Source of the DNA: Gyromitra esculenta
Taxonomy: Eukaryota > Ascomycota > Pezizomycetes > Pezizales > Discinaceae
NCBI GenBank assembly: GCA_038503075.1
Contig: JBCAML010000020.1
Span: 434,001-498,000 of the forward strand
Length of the DNA: 64,000 nt
Direction: 5' to 3'
The position numbers and the translations under genes are program-made. Shown in pieces: positions 11,662-21,461 of this stretch. Under the pieces are notes generated by a model. The model saw nothing but the letters and a program-made list of their open reading frames with translations. It did not search any database and was not told where the DNA came from. Each line of letters opens with the position of its first letter. Within the stretch, counting starts at the first letter, position 1.

Positions 11662-12332
11662 AGCCATTCGGCAGGTATTCGCGAAGATCTAGCGAAGCAT
11701 GAGGAATAAGTTTACGATTATAAAAAAAAAAGTCGAGGGGTTTTTTCGTCGTACACCAAATCACTCAAAATATAGTGAGGTCCTCAAACTACGGGATAAG
11801 TAAGGCCAGTTTAGTACGTGGGACACTTCAAATAATGAGCTACATGTAAATACGGGACTGGTGAGCATTTTTACAACTAGATATTCCTTCAGGGTGATCC
11901 TATCCAGTCCTTCGCAATACAATCATCGAATGTCACTCGATGTGCTAATGCCTCACAAGAGCCCGACTATACACATCAGACTGTAATAGCCGGTTCCGGT
12001 AAGTCGAAACAAATCCAAGTCCCAAAGCACCATGGCTTTAGGCAGCCTGCGATAGGACATGTAATTATATACAACAGATACCCCCTTTCCAAGATTAGCC
12101 ACGAGCTGCGACACTGGCACGCGCTTGGATGGTATCTTCAATAGAATAGGATACTTATCTTGAGAACACTCATGCCAGGCGTATGCCACTACACACGCAT
12201 TTGGTGTCCACTTCTCTCGGATTCCGCTCTGGAGGATTGGGTCTCCCTCACGTGACCGCACGGCAGCACCCGTTACACACAACTGCGACACGTCGGCCAT
12301 CAGCACGGCTGCGATACATCGCCACGTCCCCA
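11662..12332. other. MEF2 3' region and TSC10 promoter
   Basis: No separate gene. It contains TACATGTA at 11841 and a reverse copy of the dispersed CGAGTGAYATT element at 11921–11939, about 400 bp upstream of the TSC10 start. Confidence 0.5.
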
Positions 12333-13487
12333 ATGTCGTTCTCGCTCGCAGCCTCAATTCCGTCCACGCCCCTTGCCCTCCTCGCCACTGCCGCCGTCGC
12401 CCTTACTGTCCCTGCCACCGTCTTCAACATGTTCTGGGGCACCAACAAGCTGCCCGTAGACGGACGCGTGAGTTCTCTCCCCTCCCCCGGGCGAGTTCCA
12501 AGTGCCCCTCTCAAACCACAGCTAACACCCCCGCAGCTAGTCGTGGTCACAGGCGGCTCGCAAGGAATGGGCCTATCCGTCGCCAAAAACCTCGCCCAAA
12601 AAGGCGCCAACGTGGCCATCATCGCACGCGACACCAAGAAACTAGCAACCGCCCTAACCGCGATATCCGCAGCCGCGCCGCGACCCGACTCCCAGCGGTT
12701 CATCGCCATCAGCGCCGACCTGACGACCAGCGCCGAGTGCCGGCGCGCGCTGGACGAGATCACAGCGTGGGGCGGGGTCCCCGACATCGTGTGGATGTGC
12801 GCGGGAGCGGCGATCCCGGGCTACTTCAAGGACATGGATCCGGAGGTGCTGGAGGGGCAGGTGCAGACGAACTATTTCTCGGCGATGCACACGGCGCACG
12901 CGGCGATCAACATCATGACTGCGAGTGCGCAGCCAGCAGGGAGGCCGCAGAGACACATTGTGTTTACGAGCACGGTGATGGCGTTCTATGCCATCGCCGG
13001 GTACAACGCGTATTCGCCGGCCAAGGCTGCGATCCGGGCGCTGGCGGACGGGCTGCGGCAGGAGTGTCTGCTGTACGATATCGATGTGCACTGCTGCTTT
13101 CCGGGAACGATCTATTCGCCCGGGTTCGAGATCGAGCAGCTGACGAAGCCGGAGCTGACGAAGATCCTGGAGGGGAGCGATGAAGGGCAGACGCCGGACG
13201 TGGTCGCGCAGGTGTGTATCAGCCGGCTGGAGAAGGGGCAGAGTTTGGTCGTGACGAGCTTGCTGGGGGAGGCGATGAGGGCGGCGAGCTGGGGGGGCAG
13301 TCCGAGGGGGTGTTGGTGGTTCGACACGATCATGGCGTGGGTTTGTGCGTTGGTGTGGCTGGTGGTCGGGAAGATGATGGATGGCGATGTGAAGAAGTAT
13401 GTGAAGAAGCACGGCGTGCCGGTGAAAGGTGCAAAGGGGACGAAGGGAATTGGGGGGCCGGAAGAGAGAACGGCTATGTTTCTCTGA
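12333..13487 (+). CDS. TSC10: 3-ketodihydrosphingosine reductase
   Basis: NADPH-dependent short-chain dehydrogenase of the ER that reduces 3-ketosphinganine, the second step of sphingolipid synthesis. Exons are 12333–12467 and 12537–13487 (361 aa); the 69-bp intron has GTGAGT/GCAG ends, is a multiple of three and has no stop, so an unspliced reading stays open. An N-terminal hydrophobic segment (about residues 11–32) precedes the Rossmann nucleotide site TGGSQGMG (50–57). NYFSAMHTAHA matches the active-site helix, FTSTV holds the catalytic Ser (about 190), and YSPAK is the Tyr-Lys pair (204–208). CCFPG and a C-terminal hydrophobic helix (FDTIMAWVCALVWLVVGK) fit the family. I chose ATG 12333 over the upstream in-frame ATG 12183 because family proteins start just before the membrane segment. 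The gene is much more GC-rich than its surroundings. Confidence 0.93.
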   Translation: MSFSLAASIPSTPLALLATAAVALTVPATVFNMFWGTNKLPVDGRVSSLPSPGRVPSAPLKPQLTPPQLVVVTGGSQGMGLSVAKNLAQKGANVAIIARDTKKLATALTAISAAAPRPDSQRFIAISADLTTSAECRRALDEITAWGGVPDIVWMCAGAAIPGYFKDMDPEVLEGQVQTNYFSAMHTAHAAINIMTASAQPAGRPQRHIVFTSTVMAFYAIAGYNAYSPAKAAIRALADGLRQECLLYDIDVHCCFPGTIYSPGFEIEQLTKPELTKILEGSDEGQTPDVVAQVCISRLEKGQSLVVTSLLGEAMRAASWGGSPRGCWWFDTIMAWVCALVWLVVGKMMDGDVKKYVKKHGVPVKGAKGTKGIGGPEERTAMFL

Positions 13488-14707
13488 GGGGCACAATGGG
13501 GAAGCTACGAAGGGTCTAAACGATATATACCGTGTGCAGCAAGAGGTTAATCAGTAATTCTGCGGAGTTCTTTGCTTGGAAAAACGTAATAAATTGAGAA
13601 CTGAGTTCAAACAAAACCCTCTGGCGTCTTAATGTAGTGACCCCACTGAAGCGTGATTAACTTGCTCGGCCAAATAAGCACTGGCAGCATCGAAGTACCT
13701 GAGACAGTCCAAACCCTCGCTCCATGTGCGCAGCAGCTGGGCATCGCGATGCAATTGGCGTTTGGGTGCACTTCAGCAAATCAAACAGATCATTGACCAA
13801 AATGCGCTAAACTCAATTCGGCCTCGAGGGTGATAGGTATCCGAGTGATATTTCATGATTCAACAGTGTTCCCACGGAAACAAATCTATCACGGTGCGAA
13901 AATAAGAGTGACAGTAATACCAACAAATCCTTTGTCTAGCACGCATTGCAGGCTGCTGATCACCACATTAACTTGCACAGTGGACAGTCACACACGACGT
14001 CAAGATTGCCTTTCCCCAGGAAACTGTCGCTGTGCCACCGAGAAAGGCAATTCCAACGTCTTGTGCGACCGCTTCTTCGCGCTAACGAACGCTGCCGGGG
14101 CTTCTCATTGGCCAGTACTGCTGGTTCAGGTAGACACGAATAGGGAGAGAGAGCGATGTCAGTGAGGCTGGTGCCTATGTGTATGTGCCGCTGCTTGGCT
14201 GGTGCAAAGCCCTTTGTAAGTACATGTAGCTGTAGGCAAGAATAGAACGCTGATGGCACAGCTGTGCAGTCGTGGTGCTATTTCGGGGATGAGATTTTCT
14301 AGGCAGCTTGAGCACGCATATAGAGACACATCAAGCAGTTAGATATTGGAAACTTCAATAGCATCCGAATATTCCGCTTCAAGCTGCTGGGTCTGTTGCC
14401 TCGGGCTGCTTTTCTCCGTACCGCTTGCCCCGTCGGACGCTCGGCAGCGATGCCGGGTAATTATCGGGCAGCTTCCGCTGCCAAGACCTGCGGCTCCGGC
14501 ACCCTTCAGCGGCCAAGTTAACACCTCTCCTCTCCCTATCTGCTCCACGATATACAATACTCCTCCACAGCGCCCCCTCACTCTCTCCAGTTCTTATCTC
14601 GTCATTTCACTGACCCCTATACACTCTCTAATTTATCTCTGTTTTCATCATTCCCTTCAAGCCTACAACACGACGGCGAAGCTCTCGGATCCCCCCTTTC
14701 GCCCGCA
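13488..14707. other. TSC10–ALG5 intergenic region
   Basis: No gene supported. It holds a forward copy of the dispersed CGAGTGATATTTCATGATT element (13842–13860), TACATGTA at 14221, and a long pyrimidine-rich tract at about 14525–14700 immediately upstream of ALG5, typical of fungal promoters and 5' leaders. Confidence 0.5.
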
Positions 14708-15834
14708 ATGGGCGAATCCGCTCCTCCCCCCTTAGACCTCCCTGCGGCGCTTCCCCTCGTCGCTCTTCAGGCTCTGCAGCAGGCCCCCGCGAGTGTTATA
14801 CTGACCGGTCTGCTGGGCGTTGCGATAATTGGTGTTTTTGCTGTGAGTTGTCCGCGTCATCCGCCTCCTCTAGCTAGCCCACCGGCTGACCTTCCCAACC
14901 ACAGACCTACCTCCTCATCCTCCTCGTCGCACAGACTCCGCGCCCCGAAACCGAGGATGAAAAGCTGTACAAAACCGTCCTCTCCTCTGGCGCCATATCC
15001 CCCGCCCGCAGACTCCCCGATGTCTTCAATCCCACCTCGAAGCCAGCCGTTCTCGTCTCTGTCGTAGTCCCTGCCTACAACGAGCGCGCCCGTCTCCCCA
15101 TCATGCTCGCCGAAGCCGTCGACTACCTCTCCAAGCAAGCCGGTGGTTGGGAAATCCTCCTCGTCGACGACGGCTCCACCGACGGCACCGCCACAGTCGC
15201 CTTGGAATGGGCTTGCACACGCATGCGCACCCACAGCGACATTGCAGAAGACCAAATCCGCGTCTGCGTCCTCTCCGCCAACCGCGGCAAAGGCGGCGCA
15301 GTAACCCACGGTATGCGCCACGTCAGCGGCCGATACGCGGTCTTCGCCGACGCGGACGGCGCAAGCAAGTTTGCGGACCTGGAGGGACTAATGGCGGAAT
15401 TGAAGAGAGTTGAAGCAGAGGGATACGGCATCGCCGTTGGCAGCAGAGCACACATGGTCACGACAGACGCGGTAGTGAAGCGCTCGTTCGTGAGGAATTT
15501 ACTCATGCATTCGTTCCACACCCTCATCCGCACATTCGGCATTCGCCATATCCGCGATACGCAGTGCGGGTTTAAACTACTGTCGAGACCGGCGATTCGC
15601 GCGATATTCCCGTATATGCATACCGAGGGGTGGATATTCGATATTGAGATTTTGCTGCTGGCGGGGTATAAGAAGATCCCGGTGGTGGAGGTGCCGATTA
15701 CGTGGCACGAGGTGGACGGGAGTAAGGTTTCGCTTGTGAAGGATAGCTTGAGAATGGCTTGGGATCTGGGGGTCGTGAGGGGGGGGTACGTTTGTGGTGT
15801 TTATAAAGTGGGTGATGGGGGTGTGGGGAGGTAA
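14708..15834 (+). CDS. ALG5: Dolichyl-phosphate beta-glucosyltransferase
   Basis: ER membrane GT2 enzyme that makes dolichyl-phosphate-glucose from UDP-glucose for N-glycan precursor assembly. Exons are 14708–14842 and 14905–15834 (354 aa); the 62-bp intron has GTGAGT/ACAG ends and lies inside the single N-terminal membrane anchor (ILTGLLGVAIIGVFA then TYLLILLVAQ). The catalytic region shows VVVPAYNE, VDDGSTDGT (about 132–140), ANRGKGGAV, the metal-binding DADGA (about 194) and RDTQCGFKL with EGWIFDIEIL, all standard for Alg5. The C-terminus SKVSLVKDSLRMAWDL is also typical. The start codon gives the right anchor position. No defects. Confidence 0.95.
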
Positions 15835-17728
15835 AGTTTGGTCCTACTCTCCCGACAAGGGAGGGGTAATGGGGAGGGGCAATGAGGACTTGGGTTTTTG
15901 TGTATATTTGAGTATTCCATCTACTGCGTCTCGTTGTTGCATCTTGTCCATTACCTTTTGTTTTGGTCCTTTTTTTATTTTTTGTATTTTTTTAGAGCGT
16001 GGGTGCTTGGATAAGACGCGAGTGAGAGGATAAGCATCGAGTGATAGTTCATGATATAAAGCTGTCTGTCAGGCGTGCTGTGAGACTTTGTTAGGCGCCT
16101 TGCCATATCTACCTAAGTAGAATTCAAGTTAACGTCGTGTTGAAAATAGCCCCCCCCTCTCTGGCAAGCTGCATGTAGCTATCTATGGTGCTGCAGATTC
16201 CTATATATAACCACTCCTAGACTTCTTAAACAGAGCTTACTTACACATGCATGAACTAAACTCCATGTCCATACATAGTAAAGCAGAAACTATCTTCCCT
16301 GAAAGTACCAGTAGGTTAACATCCGAAGACCAATGGAGGATGAGCCTCGTTAATGAAAAAAGCGTGATATTCTCAGCCGAATTAAACAGCCGGCGGATAA
16401 TTCCAGACACAAAATATCACTCGATCAATACCTCTGGGGAAGCGGCGCGGCGAGTGTCGGGGATGAATGAATGAGCCGAGCTGTCTAGTAGGTAGGGGGG
16501 TAGGGGGTAGGGGGGACGAGAAAACGAGATCGTATGGAATTAATGCATATGATAGATCCAAGACCAAGCGGTATAAATACATCTTCCAGCAGGTACTGCA
16601 GAGGTGTTGGCTATGCATATGCCCCAACGAATAAACAACCCCGCCCGGCCTCAAGGATCCAACCAAGCAAACCAAGCGCTCGCAAGAAAGAAGTGGGGGG
16701 GATCGTCGAACGCGACCACGAGAACTCCAACTTCCACGCAAGAATGTAGGCAGAACCTACATGTACTAACCAACAAACCCCCATAGAACACAGCACGCCA
16801 TATCATCGAATACCCCATCCCCATACCCCATCCATCACTGAGCGTTAGCAGCGATAGTAATAACAGAGTGCCGTGTCGTATCGTGGGGTCGCAATGAACC
16901 AACAGCTTTAGTTTCCACATGTTCAATTCATAGGTTCAATACTATACTTGTATCCCAGTAGTATTTATCCCACCAACCCACCAACCCACCAACCCACCTA
17001 CGTGTGCTACAAACATCGCACCTGAAAAATTACACTTGGTGTTTTTCTGGGGACTACCCGGAACACGTGACGTGGCTTGGGTGTTGGGTCGCCTACATGC
17101 ATGTATGTATGTATGTATGTATGTAGCTGAATGGTGGTGACTAGAAAAAACATGGAGTTGGGAGTTTGGTTGGTTGGTATGCTCGGTTTGTACAAGATAT
17201 TATATAGTAGTTTCTGCCTCTTATTATGGTTTTTTTTAGGGGGGAGGGGAGGGATGGTGTGAAAGGAAAGGGGGAGGGGAGGGGGATGTGAGGCAGAAAG
17301 ATTTTTTTTTTTTTTTTCTTTAGGCAGATGGTGGTGGTGGTGGTATATCAATTGGAAAGCATTAGTCAGTTTGTATATACTATTGGGGCTTGCTGTGGCT
17401 CGTGTATATTAGGTTCGGTCACTCATTTGTGTAGTAGGTAACTTTCTCTCTGGTAAAAGGGGCGAATATACGCGATATGTAGAGCAAGTATTTGAGATTT
17501 CAGTTAGGTATACGTGTACTCATAAAGAACATATGGCTATGGACAACTCGTCAGGAATAATAAACACTCCACCAGAAATAAATAAAAACAGATACAGAAA
17601 GAAAAACGCCAACGCTGCTCACAAGCAAATGAAAAACCCCCACCCCCCCCACAACACACCCGCTCAAAAAGCTTCACCATCCAATTTATAAAACCAAACT
17701 CCATCCAATGCTTACCACGTCGTTATGC
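15835..17728. other. Intergenic, rich in simple repeats
   Basis: No gene seen. Contents: CGAGTGATA elements at 16038 (forward) and 16415 (reverse core); a G-rich tract at 16489–16516; TACATGTA at 16758; a CCAACCCA tandem at about 16971–16998; an ATGT tetranucleotide run at 17097–17125; a purine tract at about 17236–17290; a T run at about 17302–17319 followed by a GGT run. This is the 3' side of both ALG5 and the converging GT8 gene. Confidence 0.6.
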
Positions 17729-18991
17729 TCACCGGAACCCCACCGGCACGGGCTCCAAATCCAGCCCACAAACATCCATTCTCTGTCCCGCCCAGCGGTT
17801 ATACAGCGCCTTCCAAACCTTCCCGTCGTCGGGCCTCTTCGGCCTTATCCGCTCCTCTATCTCCCGCGGCAACATATGCCACGGCATCGGAGTCTCCACG
17901 TCTCCGAAATGTACATAGTAGCTCTCGTCGCGTATCGCTGCTGGATCCCAGCCGTCTCTCCCCCCGCCCAGAATATACCGCTCGTGGGTGTCGCTGCGGA
18001 ACTCCGAGATCAGCGTGTCGTAGGGGTGCTGTGGCAGGATGAGCGCGTGGGCGGCATATAGACTGTTCACGAGCTGCGTCGGGGATGCGTCGGCGTGCTT
18101 TTCAAGGAAGCTCGTCACCCGCTCTAGTTCTTGCTGCGAGGGCTCGATCAGGAGGAGGTGGTCAGAAAGAGGCGCTTCCGCCTGCTGCTCCTGTGAGCGC
18201 CAATAGGCCCTTATGCCAGAGACGGGGGAGGGCGGAGCGGTGAATAGTAGCTCGTCGAGGCTGCGTAGTACCATTCCCGAGGAATCGAGGTGCAGGACGC
18301 GGGCATACTTTGTTTCGGCGAAGAGGTGGAGTAACGATATAGCCGGAGCACCCTCTGCTGTTATCCCGGTTAGCAATTCGCTTCTTGAGTCTTACGGGAT
18401 GAGGACGGAGTGGGGGGGAAGCAACAAACCTTCGACTAGAGGATCAACAGCTCTAACAATAACCCCATACCGTTGCTCCGCAACCTTCAGCAGCCGGTTC
18501 CAAGTCCCCCTTTCATCCACCACCCAGGAGTGTGGGTAGAGCAGCACCTTATCCGCCACAGTCCCCAATCTGTCAAGTTCCGCCAGGATCATGATGGAGT
18601 TGCACAGTTGGTGTTTTTCAGTGACGTATTGAACGTATGCAGCCTTCCTCCCCTTCGTACCGCCAACACCTCTGCTAAGAGATCCAGGTATTGCGCCATC
18701 GGCTTGATGCTGCAGCAGGTGGAATCCGGGTTCTGCCGACACTGACGGTTTCGGAGCTGCGGTTTTTTTTTTCTGCTTTGCGAAACCGGGGTTTATGGCT
18801 TCTTGCATGGCATTCAGTGATCGCTGCTGGAGAATCCACCCGGAAAAGAAGAGGAGGAATGAAAAGAACAGTACTAAAAGATTTTTTTTGGATGAGGTTA
18901 GCTATGATGGGTAGGTAGGTCTTTGGGGGGATCTGTTATGAGAATGATAAATACCAATTAGTACCGCGAGCCTCAGGGGAAGCCGGCTCAT
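17729..18991 (-). CDS. GT8-like glycosyltransferase (Gnt1/glycogenin superfamily), type II membrane
   Basis: Likely Golgi or ER glycosyltransferase of the family that includes yeast Gnt1. Predicted exons are 18991–18965, 18901–18430 and 18357–17729 (375 aa). Intron 2 (18358–18429, GTTTGT/ACAG) keeps frame and joins AVDPLVE to EGAPAISLLHLF. A membrane segment (NLLVLFFSFLLFFSGWIL, about 17–34) precedes a stalk. GT8 features: YVQYVTEKHQLCNS, KVLLYPHSW, HLFAETKYARVLHLDSSG, VLRSLDELL and HFGDVETPMPW. The usual metal-binding D-x-D reads D-S-S here (about 191–193). Exon 1 is inferred only to supply an ATG before the anchor; without it the first ATG (18808) would lose the anchor. Substrate unknown. 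Confidence 0.75.
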
Positions 18992-19757
18992 GTTGTGCAG
19001 CAGAAGAAGCTTCTCTTAGCTTGTGGGTAAAAGCAATGCGACAAATTCAATATAGTAGGGGTGAAGGAGTTCTGTGGGCCGCCAGATTAGAATAGAGTCT
19101 CGGTGGGATGACAGGTGCGGGGGAAGGTGTTTATTACGGAGATAGTGGGATGGCTGTTGGCAGCTCTGGTCGTTGTTGTGTTGCTTGCTTGCTTGCGGCT
19201 CGTTGTCTAGGCAACGGCACTGAGTCGGAAAAGCGATTTTCCGATGCCGCGCTTGGTTTCATCCGATGACAGATGCAACGCGGGAGCTAATCGTTTTGGG
19301 AGGAACCAATAATTGTGTAGTGGCTAAATTGTAGGGTAGATGACCGCCCAGGCTTGTTTTCTGCGAGAATTGCCGAACGTTAGTCGGGGTTTTAAATAGA
19401 CCCGGGAGTGGTTTGCATGGTTCGCACAGAGCGGTACGCACCAGCAATCTCTTCGCTTAAGTCTGGGCTACAGCGCCATTGCATTGGCAAGCCCTGATGT
19501 ATCCTATTTTCCTCGCTGTTAGTAGCTGGTCCTAATCGGGACAGGTGGTTCGTTTAATACCAATTCGCTCGTCAAATCAGACGTACCAAACCAGCCCTTG
19601 CATCGGAAATAGCAGTCGAGTATCGAGACTAAAGTCTCGGCGCGCCGTATGATTCGTGGGATTTTCTGGTTGGCGCCAGCATCAGGGTCACGAATTATAG
19701 AGGAGCAGTGAGCGGGTGGACTTACTTGGGCCCCCACGAAGCCCTAACCCTCCTTCC
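18992..19757. other. Upstream region of the GT8-like gene
   Basis: Nothing supported as a gene between the GT8-like gene and the small-family gene at 19758. It contains a few short CTTG-type tandem words near 19180–19195 only. Confidence 0.4.
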
Positions 19758-20249
19758 TTACTCTCCCCCACAGGCCTCCCTCTGCGAGCCTGCGTTTGCT
19801 TTCTCGCTGTCGAGGACTGTCTGTCGCTGGGGGAGGGGAGTGATGTAGCCTGGCTCCACGCCCTCCCTGACCGCGATCCTCGCGAAGAGCACGTTCGGAT
19901 CATCTACAGGGTTTGCGGTTGCGAAGGTGCGAAGGCTGTAATCCAGGTCCTCGGGCGGAGATCCGGCGCCAAACAGTGGTGTGCCCCTGGGTTCCTCCCG
20001 AACGGTTGCATCCGAATCGCGGGAAGGGCTGGGTTGCATGTTTGTGAACCGGGCTAGAGCCATGTGTGTGACAGCCTGCCTGGCAACAAGATCAGCTCTC
20101 TTTTTAGATCTTCGCTTATGCAACTTATAGTCTTGTTCGACACTTTGCTTGCGCGCCCACTGGGCCATACAGGCTTGTCGAGGCTGCTGCCCTATGGGCT
20201 GTGGCGTGTGGATAATAGCCAACTCGTCTATAGGCGCTTGGGACGACAT
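19758..20249 (-). CDS. Unrecognised small protein family, copy A (163 aa)
   Basis: One uninterrupted exon. I do not recognise the family, but the protein is clearly homologous to the products at 27534–28049 and 42686–43294. Two conserved blocks are seen. A charged helix-like block at about 29–68 includes QWARKQSVEQDYKLHKRRSK and LVARQAVTHMALARF. The main block at about 100–140 is EDLDYSLRTFATANPVDDPN followed by VLFARIAVREGVEPGYITPLP with one turn between. No signal peptide, membrane segment or Cys pattern, so probably intracellular. ATG context is good (GCC ATG). A CA/CG-rich dinucleotide tract starts about 10 bp upstream of the ATG. Conservation of the frame across three diverged copies is the main evidence that this is a gene. 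Confidence 0.75.
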   Translation of the reverse strand: MSSQAPIDELAIIHTPQPIGQQPRQACMAQWARKQSVEQDYKLHKRRSKKRADLVARQAVTHMALARFTNMQPSPSRDSDATVREEPRGTPLFGAGSPPEDLDYSLRTFATANPVDDPNVLFARIAVREGVEPGYITPLPQRQTVLDSEKANAGSQREACGGE

Positions 20250-20258
20250 GGCGACTGG

Positions 20259-20300
20259 GTGTGCGTGTGTGCGTGTGTGCGTGTGCGTGTATGTGTGTTT
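20259..20300. repeat. GT/CG dinucleotide microsatellite
   Basis: Alternating GT/GC run directly upstream (about 10 bp) of the copy A start codon; it would be in the promoter or 5' leader of that gene. Confidence 0.85.
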
Positions 20301-21332
20301 TTTGAGGATATTGGCGAGTGCTGGAGGAAATCCAGTGTGCTGATAAAGAGGAGCTGTGGCTTGTAGGGATATGGACTGAGGAGGGGCTTGGAGAGAGAAC
20401 AGTGGCTATGGCGTCCCTTGAGGAACAGGACTTGCGCTGTCTGGCAGAGGGACACAGCACGGGTTTTATCTCTGATTTCCGGGCACTGGAGGACGGTATT
20501 TATATGAACGATACATGTATGCCCTGGGAGCAGGAGATCAACTCATCACGGGCAAATGGCCCGCATTTCGGGGGGCGGCATCGTCTGCATGTCCTGGCTG
20601 CCTCTTCAGCGGAATTAAGGCTACAAGCCTGCCGCAGGCTGTCGGTTGTGCGCAGTCGACGTGCGTGCACCAGTGCTGTGCCTAATCCTACGCAAGGCTG
20701 TGGTGTGCCCGAGGGGAGGGCAGGTGCGCATTCCGGGGAAACTTGGGGACTACGGCTGCAGCTCAGGCGATTGTCTGCCTAGTTTCAAGTCGCACCGATT
20801 GCGCACAGCGGGATTCTCCGGGTGAGAGCTGATGGTTCGCGCACCGGGAGACATGGTGAGGTGGCAGAGGGACATGCAATTGACTGTGTGTGCCTACTTT
20901 GATCGACCAGGGGAAAACGTTGCTGGTGCAGTCCGTGCTCTGCGCATCCAGCGATACAGTGGTGTCTCCGTCAACTCTTTTGGTGAGACATGCAGATTCG
21001 GCATCACAAGTGACAGAGCTCCCAACCGCCACACAGATCCCCCCCCCAGAGAAAGAAAGAGTGTTCGCGCGCCTTATTTCCTACTGGATTTTATTCGTTC
21101 GCTTCTCGGCCTTTTTGGTCAGGTGGAGATCCAGTAATCCGCTGTAGGAGGACAGGAACCCGATCTCCTCGAACTCGCCGACCTCACTAATGTCTGGCAG
21201 CGAATTAAAACCAACAGATCTGATTCTTCCCGATGAAACTCAATGCTCGTATGCTCGTCCGGCCGCTCTATGCCAGAACTTTGCGCCAGGAGCTTCTTGT
21301 ACCCTGCTCTCCCCCCACTCCCACGAAAGTTG
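20301..21332. other. Gene-poor; possible gene relic on + strand at 20890–21332
   Basis: From about 20890 the + frame stays open with protein-like content (LIDQGKTLLVQSVLCASSD, later IPPPEKERVFARLISYWILF). It is broken by TAG at 21145, continues in frame (SGSELKPTDLILPDETQ) and is then cut by the inverted-repeat element starting at 21333. This may be a decayed gene. Family not recognised. TACATGTA lies at 20512. Confidence 0.25.
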
Positions 21333-21461
21333 TACTCGTATTCTCATGACGTTTTTAAAACGGGCTACCTCTGCATCCCATGTAAAATATGGTTAAGTTC
21401 AGGGCAATTTGTATGATATGCGGACCTAGCCCGTTTTAAAAACGTCGTGAGAATACGAGTA
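21333..21461. mobile_element. MITE-like element 1, about 125 bp with 33–34-bp inverted repeats
   Basis: Left arm about 21335–21367 begins CTCGTATTCTCATGACG. Right arm about 21427–21459 is its reverse complement with one mismatch (CGTCGTGAGAATACGAG end). A TA dinucleotide flanks each side (21333–21334 and 21460–21461), as for Tc1/mariner-type target duplication. No coding capacity, so non-autonomous. Confidence 0.75.

Noticed and set aside
11953..12357. 134-aa minus-strand ORF over the TSC10 promoter
   Set aside because: Overlaps the start of TSC10, no family signature; chance ORF.
12183..13487. TSC10 as a single 434-aa ORF from ATG 12183
   Set aside because: The extra 50 N-terminal residues are not family-like, and the 23 residues SSLPSPGR... 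are encoded by an in-frame intron with GTGAGT/GCAG ends.
12654..13496. 280-aa minus-strand ORF over TSC10
   Set aside because: It is a shadow of a GC-rich plus-strand gene: Arg/His/Pro-rich, no domain.
16485..16520. Telomere-like repeat (TAGGGGG runs)
   Set aside because: Only three irregular units, internal to a gene-containing region. A G-rich simple repeat, with at most weak quadruplex potential.
20318..20782. 154-aa plus-strand ORF upstream of copy A
   Set aside because: No domain, passes through what must be the copy A promoter, Cys/Gly/Arg-rich in a chance-like way.
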